64,000 nt of DNA from Cokeromyces recurvatus (Eukaryota; Mucoromycota; Mucoromycetes; Mucorales; Mucoraceae): NCBI RefSeq assembly GCF_025118155.1, contig NW_026251390.1:1-64000 (forward strand). Reading direction: 5' to 3'. Position 1 is the stretch's first letter. Each line of letters starts with the position of its first letter. The notes under the pieces were generated by a model. It was not told the DNA's origin. It saw only the letters and a program-made list of their open reading frames with translations, and searched no databases. Of the stretch, positions 48,218-60,227 are shown piece by piece. A program made the translations under genes and the position numbers.

Positions 48218-48784
48218 TTATTGAGGACCACCAAGGGTTGTTCCAGGTCCAGATGCAGCAGCAGCTAAAATTTCGTCTGAAGGAATACATGCTGTAATGA
48301 CTCTTTGTTTTCCAGGATCTGGGAGAACAACATCTATAAAAGAAAAGAATTTTGAGTTATTAAAGCAAAGCGAAGAGAGAGGGAAGAGTTACTTTTTTTT
48401 TTTTTTTTTTTTTACCTTTCATTTCTTCTTCATAGTCAATTAAGCCTTTTGAAGCCAAATATTTCTTTTCCTACATAAGGAGAGTCAGTATTTCTTTTTT
48501 TTTTAAAAAAAAACATTTATCAATCACAAAAAAAAAAAGAATTTACATATTTAAGAGCTTTTTCAATCTTCTTTTGCTTTTTCTTTGTAATGACTCGATT
48601 GGTTGTAATAACTGCAGGTTGTCTATTTCCTTTCTTTATGCTTTTTGCAATACGACGAGAGCGTTCTTTTGAAGGTCCTTTGACTAATTTTTATGGTTAA
48701 CAAAAATAAATAAATAAATATTTGCGAATTCAACTATAAACTTCCTTATCTTTTACCTTTATTAATATTACACACACCACCCAT
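48218..48784 (-). CDS. Small basic 111-aa protein, possible ribosome-biogenesis factor (Alb1-like)
   Basis: Four exons on the minus strand (48784-48757, 48683-48547, 48470-48416, 48333-48218) join in frame to 111 aa, and all introns are GT-AG with the T-rich 3' ends used by neighbours. The middle is very basic (ERSRRIAKSIKKGNRQPAVI, then RVITKKKQKKIEKALKYEKK), suggesting nuclear or nucleolar RNA binding; the end is acidic then Ala/Gly-rich (GPGTTLGGPQ). The TKKKQKKIEKAL patch recalls the 60S shuttling-factor Alb1 family, but that is a weak resemblance and I would not transfer the name. The first exon is only 28 nt. Confidence 0.7.
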
Positions 48785-49052
48785 TACTAATTATATATGT
48801 ATACTAGATATAAAAGATATAAAACAAAAACAAAAAAAAAAAAAAAAGTAGAGTGGAATCCAATTATTCGAAAAAGAATTGACGGTCACCGAAAATTAGT
48901 CAGGAAGCAACAAGCCACCTTTTCATGCAATGCAAGTAAATATTTATATCTGTATATTTTTTATTTTTTAGAAGGGAGAAAAAAAAAAAGAGGGGAAAAT
49001 ATTATAAAATAATGGTAACAATAAAAAGAAGAAGAAGAAGAAGAATACAGTT

Positions 49053-49677
49053 TTATGATGATCTAACGTAGAATAAAATATAAGCAGTTTGACCAGCATG
49101 TAATCTTTCAGATGTACGACTATTCTCCTCAGTAACTAAAACATCTTCTTCCGAAATAGGAGTAATGTTTGTATCATCTATATGAAGCCATTCACCATTA
49201 TGTCGTTGAATATCACAAGTATAATGGCCACCACCAGCTGAACTACCATGATGATATACAGAACCAAACAGTTTATAAGTAATGGGCTCCTTCTGACGTG
49301 TAACAGGAGCTAACCATTCAGAATCAATTGTCAATTTTGCACCATATTTTACGCGCTTTAATAACTTTTGGACACCACCCACATTATCAAATACAAATCG
49401 TTTCATATGCAAAACCAATACAGGAGGCAAGCTTTCTAAATAAACCTGTTTAGTAGCATCTACTTTAATACCCTTTGGTGATGTGTAATCATGCATTGTT
49501 TCGGGAATTGTCATATTAGCAATTGCATCTTCAATTGAACTGACATTTTCAGGTTGAATATCCAATGGAAGTGATTGATAAGGTTCTAAATTAATTGAAT
49601 CCTTTGCTCCAGGGCAACGTAAGACTGATCTTACTTTACCTCCGAATATCTTTGAAATAGGTGATTCCTCAAAACCA

Positions 49678-49712
<35 letters not shown>

Positions 49713-51262
49713 TGAATTCGTACACACATACATATACATATATATATATATACATGTATATAATCTTTTATATCTTACCGAACGTAAATTACTCGTTTTG
49801 TTCTTTGCTCCAACTTCTAACCATTCATCTCCACCAGCTGCTTTAGCTTCTGCTTCCCTTTTGTCATTATATTCTTTAAGAACAGCTAACATTTCCTCAT
49901 GTAAACCATCTAACAAAAAGCAAAGAAATTCTTCCGAGTCTTCTTGTCGTCCACGAAGCGTATCAAATTTCTTTTGTCCACGTAATGCATTATATACATA
50001 TTCTGGTACAAAAGGTTCACCATAAGGCTCCAAACTATCGAGACGTTCACTCGGAAACTCATTGATGAATTCAATACTATATATATGTATTTAGTGATTA
50101 TAATTTACCTTATTGTGATTTCATTCTACTTACATTGAATCCAATAGAGGTGTTTTGCTGTTAATTTTATGAACAACTTGCTTACTAATAGTTTTTATAA
50201 GATTATAAAAAGGAGCACAATGCAATAAAGGTTGTAAAATCTATATTCAAAATTAGACAAATATATACATTTGTATGTTATAAAAAAAATTTAGATATTT
50301 TACCACATTCATAAAGCAAGTATTCACGTTATTAATCAAACCACGAGGCTGGATTAAAGGAGATTTATAGAGTGGTTCGTATTTGCTGATAATATCTATT
50401 ATTACAAAATTTAGTTTACTGATACTGATGATACATGAATTTCTTATTTAAGATTATATCATTTACCAGCGACACCAGTAAACTTAGGTACAGACGTAGG
50501 GACTGGGGAAGAAGGCTTTGAAGGCTTGCTAACTGGAGGTTTTCCATTTGCCATAACACCATTTGTTGTAGGTGCAATAGTGGTATTTGCGGCATTTTTT
50601 TTCACATTATCAGTTTTTTTCAATAAAGCAGCCCAACTAGAAACAGGAGTTTTTAATTTAGGTTGTGGAGAAGCTGGTTCAACACTTGCTGGAGTTGCAG
50701 AAGAAGCATCAGATGGCTGTGTAGAGGTAGTAGTAACCGTAGATGGTGTAGTAACAGGAGCAGTTTGTTGTTGGTTCACTTCTTTCTTAGGTGCAGATTT
50801 TTGTTTTTGCTTTTGCTGCTGCTGCTGCTGCTGTTGTTGTTGTTGTTGTTGTTCTTTTTTTTCTTCAATAATAGACTCGATCTTTTTAAATGGTTCTTTT
50901 GCTGCGGATGATGGCTTTTTTTGTTCAGTAGCAATTGGGGTATTGATGACTACAGGTCTTTTAAATTGAATACCGGTTACAAAAGGTGTCTATTTATGAC
51001 GTGTCTTTAGTTATCTAATTTGTTTTATTTCTTTATTTTTTACATATAAATAGTGATTTTATATACCTTTGCTGGTGGAGCTAAAGGAACACCAGCAATA
51101 TTAAGAACGGAATTAATTTCATCTCGAGTAATATCACCGAAACATAAAGTTGGCATTAGAACTTGATCGAGATTCTTTGAAAAAAAAAAAAAAAAATCGA
51201 TGAATAAATAAAATTGGATTTATTTATTAATTTGTTTTCAAGATTACCTTTCCAGAGGACAT
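49053..51262 (-). CDS. UBP3: Ubiquitin-specific protease, Ubp3/USP10 family
   Basis: Deubiquitinase; relatives work with Bre5/G3BP-type partners in ribophagy, COPII recycling and transcription. Seven exons (minus 51262-51248, 51174-51067, 50989-50467, 50395-50304, 50240-50134, 50076-49779, 49679-49053) give 589 aa. The first 210 residues are disordered with a Gln run (about 50812-50850) and Pro/Ser/Thr-rich segments. The catalytic domain starts at PRGLINNVNTCFMNVILQPL, with the nucleophile Cys in NTCFMN near residue 243, and contains GRQEDSEEFLCFLLDGLHEE, LPPVLVLHMKRFVFDN, GGGHYTCDI with the catalytic His near 536, and WLHIDDTNI with the Asp/Asn site. All catalytic residues are present. The first exon is only 15 nt. 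Confidence 0.94.
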
Positions 51263-52608
51263 TTTTTTTAATACTTGGGAATTGATTTTTGGAATGTTTT
51301 GTTATTATTGGCGTTGTAATGTTAATATAATATTTGATTTTAATATATTTATGAGAAAATATATATTGTTATTTTTGTACAATCTATATTTTTTTTGTTT
51401 ATATTCAATATACTATTCTATTTAAAATAATGCTTTATAAAATCGTAAATGTTGTGAATGTGGAATATGATACAAAGAAATCAAATGTGATAATATAATG
51501 TTGATTAATGTAAATATGTATTTGGTATACGCATAATTTAATTAAACTGGTAAAGTTCTCTTTTTTTTTTTCTTTGTTGATAGTAAACTATAAAAAGAGG
51601 CGCTGTCCTTTCTTTTTAGGTGAATATTTATATTAAGATAAAAATAATGTACCAGCAATGAAAAAAAAAAAAATTGACGCTCTTTTTTTTTTTTTTTTTT
51701 TTCTTTAGCAATTCGAGGATTGATTTACAATGAATTTTTTTTAGTTGCACGTGATTTGTGTGTATATAGGAGTGTACGTATAGCCTACAGTGAAATTTGA
51801 TTTTCATAGAAAATTCGGAAATGCTGCTCGCCCAAAAATGAGCAAACTACTGCGCTGATAGGGTTTATCTCAACATAGAGCTTTAGTATAATAAGAAATG
51901 ATTCAACATTTGTTTTATTATAAGGTTTATAAAGCACTTTTATTACAATCACTTTTTTTTTCTTTAAACCTTCTGCCTTTATTTTGACCAGGCAATCTGA
52001 TAGATACGCTTATAATTTCTATACAAGTATATTACTCTGAGAAATAATAAGGTACCTTTTTTCACAATTGGAATAGTATAAGCGTTTTCCATACTTTTTT
52101 TACTGTATGTAGATTGAGGCCTTTTTCATCCACGTAAATTTACATATAAACTCGTCTCACTTTTTGCTCCATTCTTTTGTAAATACTTTTTTAATATCTG
52201 AAGTTTTCTCATTCTTTTTCTTGCCCGTTTTAATAGTAACCGTATGTAGATTATCAATGATAATAATAAAATTTTCACCAAACTGCTGGATGATAGGCAA
52301 TGTTCGTTATTTATTTATTTTTATTTCTGGAATATTCAATGACATATCACTATTATTGAAATTCTCTGCTATTTTTCGAAGAGCTGATTTTTCTTTCTTT
52401 CAATACTATATGTATAATGGCCAAAGAATGAGTAATAACTACAATAGTTTACGAAGTTGATCTAGTCTAAATAAATCTCTTATATTGATAATTAAGTAAA
52501 CTTTTTTTTTCAATGGATATAAAAGGCTGCTTCTTCATAATCAAGCACAAGCTGGTTTTTTTTCTTCAAGTAATTTTTAATATGGGTTATGGAGAAATAC
52601 TAAAATAT

Positions 52609-52657
<49 letters not shown>

Positions 52658-53181
52658 TTAAACTATCTACAATATTAACTGCAAATATCTGTGGATCCTA
52701 CACAAATCAGTTCATGGAATATCGATTTTTTATACAGTTAATCTCCTATTTCACTGTACTCCTTTCACCATTTCTGTACTAAATGTTCGTTTATTTTATC
52801 AACTTTTACGGTAATGCATTTCTGCACTCTACTTTCAAACCTAAGGTGGATGAATTATTATTATATTGCGTCTTAGGTTCTGCAACAATACTTCTTTCAA
52901 ACATATTTTCATTATACATTGAATCAGATAGCTTTAACTTTAAGTATACATATTGACTAGATACTGTCTTCAATACTATATTAGAATCAATGATATTCAT
53001 TCATACATCCTTTACCAGGTCATAAACTTCAATTTCATTATCATTAAAGATATTAATATTTCTATCTTTATAACTGAAAACAAAAGAAAAGGTGTATGAT
53101 TATTTTGAATAATTCATAGCTATATGGTTGATATTAATCAATGCTACTTATAACTATGACTATAATTCTTTCTATAAATGA

Positions 53182-53223
<42 letters not shown>

Positions 53224-53755
53224 TATAATCTTTATTAGCTAGACTGTACAAAGATGTACTCATGTCTATTGTATGGAATACAAAAATCCATATAAATAGT
53301 TTCAACTATTATCATTTAACTAATTACAATCATTCTTGATCTAATAAAATGCCGATTCTCTCTCATCTCTCTTATGTCATATTTACTTTTTTCCCTTTTT
53401 ATACATATTCTTGTAAAGTATATATGGTTTAATGCAAGCCTTTCATTTTATAGGTTGGTATTTAGTTCTATGTTAATGTAATAATTGTTATTAGCTAGAA
53501 CCTGTTTTTTTTTAATTTAATAAAGGAGCTCATAAATACAAGTATAACTTATTCATATACATTTTCAATTACTGCTTATTACGTAATATTAATGCATATA
53601 TCTCCTTTTTATAATATAACGTCATTTTAAAACCTTTTTTTTTCTTATAATATTGGTAATAATTTCTCCCTCTCTCTCTTTTTTTTTTCTTCTTTTCTTT
53701 TTTTTTTTTTTTAAGAATAAATACATATACACATATTGCTGAGTAGCTTGATATA
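51263..53755. other. 2.5-kb gene-poor region
   Basis: No gene is supported. It holds a 43-nt T run (52613-52655), a 39-nt A run (53183-53221) and other T tracts. A minus-strand stretch at about 52090-52300 has broken frames faintly like a transposase (VDEKGLNLHT), too weak to call. The right end is the MON1 leader, with CT- and T-rich blocks (53665-53713). Confidence 0.5.
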
Positions 53756-54843
53756 ATGCAGGAGCCAGTTTTTGTTGATAGCAGTAATACTAGTCAATCG
53801 AATAACTCAATTGACGACAGTAACTCGTTTAAACCTTCATCATTAGGTTCTAATTATTCATCCAATTCAAATAACAGTGATGATCTGGTTAAAAATTATA
53901 ATAAAATAAGAAGACAAGGTTCAAGAAGCTCCATTATACCCATAACAGACGGTGAAGTAAAGTCTAAATCAGAAGCAGGTCAGTAATAATTATTATGATA
54001 TTATAATGAAGCAATATTTAACTAACTTGACATATATAAAGACTCAAATACATGGCTACAACATAAAAAGCATTTTTTCATCTTAAGCAGTGCTGGAAAA
54101 CCAATCTGGACAAGGTAAATAAAAAAAAAAATGAAAAACAGAAAAAATATATGTTATATCTGGATATGTTACTTATTATCTAGTTAATTTTATTTTTCTT
54201 TATTAACTCTAGATATGGTGATGAATCCCAATTATCTTCGTTAATGGGCGTCATTCAAGCAATTATTTCTTTTTTTCAAGATGGAGATGACGCAATAAAG
54301 TAGGAAGTGTAAACGAATAAACTTACGACGCATCTGTTCATTTATGTATTTAAAATAGGTCGATTAATGCTGGACATCATAAGTTTGTATTTCTTATTAA
54401 GGAACCACTTTATTTTGTAGCTGTTTCAAGAACAGGAGAATCCGACAATCAGGTAAATAGACATCACATCATTGTTATAATCAAATTATAATAATCAGTA
54501 ATAGATTCGTGACCAATTACTATACTTACATAATCAAATCTTAAGTGTTTTAACAAGTGTGCAGTTAACAAGGATTTTTGAACAAAGAGTTAATTTTGAT
54601 TTACGAAGATTACTGGGAGGTAATTAAGCAAGCATATATGCTTGTAACTGTTTTTTTTTCTTTTTTTCTTAAAAAAGTCTCCTCTTATATATATGTATTC
54701 ATAGGTACTGAAGTATTTTTGGATAGTTTATCAACATCATTTAATAATGATCATAGCTTTATGTTAAGTGGGTTACAGTGTTTACGTCTAAATCGACCTA
54801 TTCGAGATCAAATAGGATCTATTTTGGCAGAAGGAAAAGTGAA

Positions 54844-54874
<31 letters not shown>

Positions 54875-55742
54875 GATTTAGTTAATTAAATTGAATTATA
54901 ATTGATTTTGGGAATATAGAAAATATTATATGCAATGATTGTAGCAAATGGGAAATTAGTAACATTATTACGACCTAGAAAACATAGTTTGCATCCTTCA
55001 GATCTTCATTTATTGTTTAACATGTTGACAGGATCTACAACATTTCATACAGCTGAATCATGGACACCTCTTTGTTTGCCAAAATTCAATTCAAAAGGAT
55101 TTTTACATGCTTATATATGTTATGTTGAAAAGAATATTTCAGTAGTTGTTGTTAGCACGGCCAAAGATAACTTTTTCGAGATAAGTGCATGGAAATCACA
55201 AATTTATGAAAGTATGCAAAAAGAAGGAGTATTATTAACGACGATTAAAGAGGCTTTAAATGACACGTATACAGTTGAAGATATACAGATACCCTCTCTG
55301 CTTCATTTTATATATAAATCAAAAATCCATATTCAATTCACAACTCCAGGATTTAGTGGACCTTATACGAATGACATTAATAGAAGAAGATTATATAGAC
55401 TTTATCAGCATATGTTTGATAGAATGCATAATAGAACAAGACCATTAAAATTATATTATATAAATAGTGAAAAAGAAGTACTCTTAGGATGGGTAAAATA
55501 TATAGATGTATACATATATAGTTGTATACGTATATGTAATATTAGTAGAAGCATTTATTTAACACATGTTTATATGCATATCTTTTTTTTTTCACTCTTA
55601 GATAACTTCATCATTTGAATTATATGTCGTATTCCCTTCAAATACGCCTAAGCCATTAATAATATCAAGCTCGAATCAATTATTGAAATGGATAAAAAAA
55701 AATGAAGATAATTTATTTATTTTAAATTCACCAGTCTTTTAA
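53756..55742 (+). CDS. MON1: Vacuolar fusion protein Mon1 (Rab7/Ypt7 GEF subunit)
   Basis: Subunit of the Mon1-Ccz1 complex that activates Ypt7/Rab7 on late endosomes, autophagosomes and vacuoles. Eight exons (53756-53978, 54042-54114, 54213-54299, 54359-54452, 54505-54619, 54705-54844, 54920-55492, 55602-55742) encode 481 aa. After a Ser/Asn-rich N-terminus come the Longin-1 block WLQHKKHFFILSSAGKPIWT, RYGDESQLSSLMGVIQAI, FLIKEPLYFVAVSRTGESD, ILSVLTSVQLTRIFEQRVNF, FMLSGLQCLRLN and the C-terminal FTTPGFSGPYTNDINRRRLY region, all diagnostic. Intron 6 is filled by a long A run directly after its donor. Its stop overlaps the SDO1 stop on the other strand. Confidence 0.96.
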
Positions 55743-56692
55743 AACTTTTCATCTCCTTCTTCTTTTTCTCTTAAATTCATGATTTCCAGCTGTCCTTTTC
55801 CTTTTGATTCATTTTGTAATAAATCATTAATAGAACGATATTTACCCGGATCAATCAAAGCAATCTATACACAGTTAACATAAATATCCTTCTAATATAC
55901 AATGTTTTTTTTAGAGTACTTTACCAATTCAATTTCGGTAGAATTTGAATCTTCATCTTCAATAGATGTAACTAAAGTTAAAATCTTTTCACGTAATTTC
56001 TTTGATTCTTTTGACTGAAGAAGTGTAATTCTGACTTTCATTTGTGCTCTTTGAATAGGTAGAATTTGTTTTTCTTGTAGTTGCTTAATAACATCTAAAG
56101 CTTGTGATTTTGTACTACGTTTAGGATTCACACTCAAATGGAGGTCCTGCATGGCTTTTTCAATCATTGTCACTGTATAAGGACGTTTTGTTTGAGGATT
56201 AACACAATTATCGGTCACAATGTTAGCAATATCTTTCCAAGTTGTCTCTAGTTGGTCTGTTCTTTCCTTTTCAGCTACTTGAAGCTCCCCTTTCTTTAAA
56301 ATTTCTTGAATAACTTTATCCATGTCTTCTGTTTTAAAACATTTCTTTAAATCTTCTTTACTTGATACTTGTCCCTTTGATACGTTAAAAAAGACATTAT
56401 GAATCTGTAAAACTTCATCTAAATCTGTTTCTCTACAATTATTTTATTTAACTTTTATTATTATTATTATTATTATCATTATTGTGATTATAAAAGCTTA
56501 CACATTAGTACGCCATTCCATGACTTTATTTTTATAGCAAGCCAATTCAAATCGCTTTCCACCTTTACGAAGTCGAACAACAGAAACATTCGTAAGTCTA
56601 TAACAAAAAAAACAAATCTCAGTGTATTTGTTCGTGAAATAAACTATTGACTTGGCCTACTTGATTTGTGAATTGGGTTGTTGAATAACCAT
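55739..56692 (-). CDS. SDO1: Ribosome maturation factor Sdo1/SBDS
   Basis: With the GTPase Efl1 it releases Tif6/eIF6 from late 60S subunits, making them competent to join 40S. Four exons (minus 56692-56661, 56597-56502, 56432-55925, 55864-55739) encode 253 aa, the usual length. Domain I begins [20 protein letters not shown], with [20 protein letters not shown] and [15 protein letters not shown]; domain II has [20 protein letters not shown] and [20 protein letters not shown]; domain III follows ([20 protein letters not shown]), ending [16 protein letters not shown]. The coding ends of SDO1 and MON1 overlap by 4 bp, so their 3' UTRs must overlap unless processing is unusually tight. Confidence 0.97.
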
Positions 56693-56718
56693 ATTATGTA
56701 ATATGTCCTTTTTTTATC

Positions 56719-56768
<50 letters not shown>

Positions 56769-57403
56769 ATAATTGTGTATGTAAGTCACACCTTTCGGTC
56801 TTGGAATATCAACTATTGTTTAGGACAAAAGGATGCTGCGCCAATTGACAAATATAAGCTGTTTCTTCTCATTTTAAGAAACAGTCATTTCATAAAAAAA
56901 AATTGTATATTTTAAATAAAATTCTTCTTCAAATTACTATTCTTACAACAGATCTCTTATTCTTGATGCTATTGATTAATTTAACTTATATGTGACTGAC
57001 TTTTTTTGTAATTTTCATTCATCAATGCAAATCGTAGCTGAGTGTAACAAAATTAATTTCATTTTGCCATACTTTCTTCCACTAAAACCCAACACCTGCC
57101 TAATAAGGCAGTCTCCGCAAGTCGATCAACCTAAATGTAGCTCTCAAATCAATCAAGGGTTAACATTGTCAAGGTCAATTAACTCGGTAAAAAACATCAA
57201 TCCTTTTAACTGTAGCTTCTTTTACAGGTTCATCCTGTTCGACTGGTTGTAACCCATTATTCTTAAAAGGATTCATTCTGGATCCTGTCTTCAGTTAGTG
57301 TTTATAAGAAAAACCTCACAAAGAAGCCAGCCACACTTTTGCTGATTTTCTTTTATCCTTCCATACGTAATAGATTACATGCTAGGAGGATAGTCTTACG
57401 CTT

Positions 57404-57442
<39 letters not shown>

Positions 57443-58853
57443 GGTTTCGTTTCCTTATCTGTCGATTAAAAAAAAATACTTAATGTTACTCTTATCGGTT
57501 TATCTCAGCAATATACTGGTAAACTAGGTGGTCTTGGTGAATTTAAGACTGACCTACTTTACAACTTGAAGCCATTTAGTGATGTCATTGACTGTGACAT
57601 TATTACTGGTATCCAAGTAAGGCTTATTTACCGGTCGTTGATATGGGGGGGGGGTACTTGCGATTTCCTCAGATGATAATAGCAGTATTTTTTTTTCTAT
57701 CTCATAATAGTCACTGGCTGTATAGTCGCCTACTCTATACGTGCTGATTCTACTTTTGTTCTCTCTCCTGATAGTAAGTCTTCTGACGCCATTACCGTTT
57801 ATGCATACAAAGCCTCTATGCCTTTTTATTGCCGTTATTGTCATGCCCACCGATCATGCTTTAAGTAACTGTTGTGTTATTTGTGTCAAGAAAGAGAAAT
57901 ATAAAAATAAACAGAAATAAAATATGTGAGATTTGTTAATACATTTATTAATATGTGTATAGTATATAAATATAAAAAAAATGAGTTAGAACTGACTAAG
58001 GAGAAAGAAAATCATCTATATAAAACGCCTGTTACTATTTATACTTTTTGTATGATTGTCTTATTCATAACTTATCCGTCTAAACTATATATCATTACCC
58101 TTTACAGTATATTAGTTCGTATAGTTGGGCTATATATGATTGGGTATGATTAATGGAGTATACACAATAGTTATAATAATAGGTATACATTTATTTCTAT
58201 TACTTATTACAACTCATATTGATTTACTATATATGGGCGGTATATTATATCAAGTTCAGCTTATGCGTATTAACAAATCGTTATTTGTATTTAATTTTTT
58301 TTCTTTTTTTTTTTGACAGCTGAATTTATAGTTATCATTGCTTCAGCTCTAAGATTGTTTATTACTGTATTTTTTGTATATAACACCAACGCTGTGTATG
58401 AATATGGATTGGTTTAACTTTTAACTTTATATTTGTATACTTTTTTATAATAATGAATCCTAGAAACTAAAGAAATTTGAACGTCATAAAGACAAGTTAC
58501 CCACAAGTATCATTTGGTAATGGGGATGTCCGGGAAAGATTCACTCTAATTTAGAGGTCTCCGAACTGGAATCACTAAAATTCTTTGAAATCAAATTGAA
58601 ATGCAGATAAAAAAATGTAGTAATTTACTACTAAGCATTGTGGGTGAATTCTGCACTTCAAAGGTAATAACTGTGCTGCTTTTGTCTCATCACTCTATCT
58701 GGCACTTTATTTTATTTTATTTCTCACAATTATGACTGAGTTTAAATCTACTATTACTATTACTACTACTACTACAAAAAAAAAAAAAAAAAAAAAGAGA
58801 TTTTCAAATACAATTTATTTATTTTTTTCTTTCTATCTTTCTCATTACGTTCA
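56693..58853. other. Gene-poor region with homopolymers and a retroelement scrap
   Basis: 2.2 kb. A 43-nt A run (56722-56764) sits about 30 bp before the SDO1 start on its promoter side, a T run lies at 57406-57440 and a GGGGGGGG patch near 57644. A broken retroelement-like stretch is annotated separately. The remainder shows no gene; the right end (58773-58852) is the T-rich leader of the RidA gene. Confidence 0.5.
57530..57855 (+). pseudogene. Possible retroelement ORF1/gag remnant with zinc-knuckle-like end
   Basis: In broken frames the plus strand reads FKTDLLYNLKPFSDVIDCD, a gap with stops, then TGCIVAYSIRADSTFVLSPD and KASMPFYCRYCHAHRSCFK followed by a stop. The CRYCH...C end resembles the CCHC zinc knuckle at the end of ORF1 or gag-like proteins of fungal LINEs, and the preceding block resembles their RRM-like part. 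It has frame breaks and no intact partner nearby. This is a low-confidence reading by pattern only; a translated search against fungal LINE ORF1 would settle it. Confidence 0.35.
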
Positions 58854-59570
58854 ATGTTTTCTAACAGACTATTTCCAGCCATTTCAAGATCTCTGTCAAC
58901 TTTAACTCGAGTTCGTATGTTTAACACAATTGCATATCATTGAAATGAAAATTATATATAAAATTTAACATTAAAATGGATTTTTTTTATATTAGATACA
59001 TCAAATGCACCTGCAGCTATTGGACCCTATGGTAAACTTACACACCTTAATACGTTACTAGTCATTCACTATTGAATACCTTTTTATGACTGTAGCTCAA
59101 GCTATTAAGGCTAACGGCCTAGTTTTTACTTCAGGTTCACTTCCAGTTGTTCCTGAAACAGGTACATTTATACTGTGTTACTTTTTTTTTTTTTTTTTTT
59201 TTTTCCTGCTTTGATGTCTATTAATATTAATTAAAAGGTGACATTATAAAGGGAGGAATAAAGGAACAAACAGAACAAAGTTTATCTAATATGGCGGAAG
59301 TTCTTAAAGCATCTGACTCCGGAATAGATAAAGTTGTCAAAACAACTGTTTTTTTAAAGGATATGAATGATTTTGCTGCTATGAATGATGTTTATGCTAG
59401 GGTAAGCGCTTATTTGTTTCCCTTTGACAAAGTTGTTCATCATTCTATTTGTTTTTTTTTCTTTGAGTTAGTTCTTTGATAAGCATCAACCAGCTCGTAG
59501 TGCAGTGCAAGTAGCTCGTCTTCCTAAAGATGCCTTTGTTGAAATTGAATGCATTGCAGTAACAAATTAA
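58854..59570 (+). CDS. MMF1: RidA/YjgF/Mmf1 family imine deaminase, mitochondrial
   Basis: Hydrolyses reactive 2-aminoacrylate and other enamines released by PLP enzymes such as threonine/serine dehydratase; Mmf1 protects mitochondrial branched-chain synthesis in yeast. Five exons (58854-58914, 58996-59031, 59096-59161, 59238-59401, 59472-59570) encode 141 aa. The N-terminal [20 protein letters not shown] is a probable mitochondrial presequence. The RidA core follows: [96 protein letters not shown]. The catalytic Arg of PARSAV and the final Glu region are present. Five exons for 141 codons is dense even here. It converges on KGD4 with 50 bp between stops. Confidence 0.95.
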
Positions 59571-59620
59571 GAGAATTATATACATATTATATATATACAT
59601 ATATAGTTTATTATAATTAT

Positions 59621-60014
59621 TTAAATAACATATGTAGCACCTCCACTCTATTCAATAAAATTTAGTATTTACAAAGTCTATGTCCTTTTATCATCCTTAC
59701 TTCAATAGCTTCCATTTCAGCTTCTGAGATTGGTACACGTCGATATTTCGCAGCTAATTGACCAAATTCAATAGCACTAGAATTAGCTGCTTGTTTAGCT
59801 TTAATTTGACTTGGTTGAGCAACATGTTTAACTAAATTAGGTGGTGTTAAAGGATGAGGTCCAGAGTGATGAGGAGCATCTAATCTTAAATATAAATCAT
59901 CCATCTTATACATTTATATACATATTTATCTTTACCTTTCCAAAGATTAGCTCGAGAACCTATGAAACGAATCAAAGGTTTATGAGTAGCACGTATTGTA
60001 ATTGAAGGATGCAT
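59621..60014 (-). CDS. KGD4: 2-oxoglutarate dehydrogenase subunit 4 (Kgd4/MRPS36)
   Basis: Small adaptor that tethers the E3 subunit to the E1-E2 core of mitochondrial 2-oxoglutarate dehydrogenase; once labelled a ribosomal protein (YMR-31/MRPS36). Three exons (minus 60014-59936, 59879-59701, 59647-59621) give 94 aa. Diagnostic ends are both present: N-terminal HKPLIRFIGSRANLWK and C-terminal FGQLAAKYRRVPISEAEMEA followed by IESGGATYVI, corresponding to the KYRR...EEMExIxxGG end of the human protein. The last exon (27 nt) is needed to recover the conserved GG; reading through the GTAAGG donor instead gives an unrelated tail (stop near 59662). The first intron is 56 nt. Confidence 0.9.
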
Positions 60015-60150
60015 TTTTATTAATAATAAATAAATAAATAAATAAAGGCTTATCAACCCCAGATTTTTACACATTGGTGTATTTCTCTCTAGTTGTACAC
60101 TATGTACACACTTCGCGTCATTATAAATTCTAAAAAAAAAAAAAAAAAAA

Positions 60151-60195
60151 ATGGCGGCTAAATATTCTATTAAGACCCTTTTTTTTTTCTATTGA
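60151..60195 (+). promoter_or_regulatory. Possible 14-codon upstream ORF before the coiled-coil gene
   Basis: ATGGCGGCT at 60151 opens 14 codons ending in TGA (60193-60195), 32 nt before the chosen start at 60228. No GT donor occurs between this ATG and 60228, so it cannot be a spliced N-terminal exon. If transcription begins upstream of 60151 it would act as a uORF. Confidence 0.35.
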
Positions 60196-60227
60196 AATAT
60201 AAAATAGAAATATTGATGAAGCATTAA

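Noticed and set aside
52090..52300. Possible minus-strand transposase relic (VDEKGLNLHT and Lys-rich blocks)
   Set aside because: Frames break every few codons and no second catalytic block could be aligned, so chance is not excluded.
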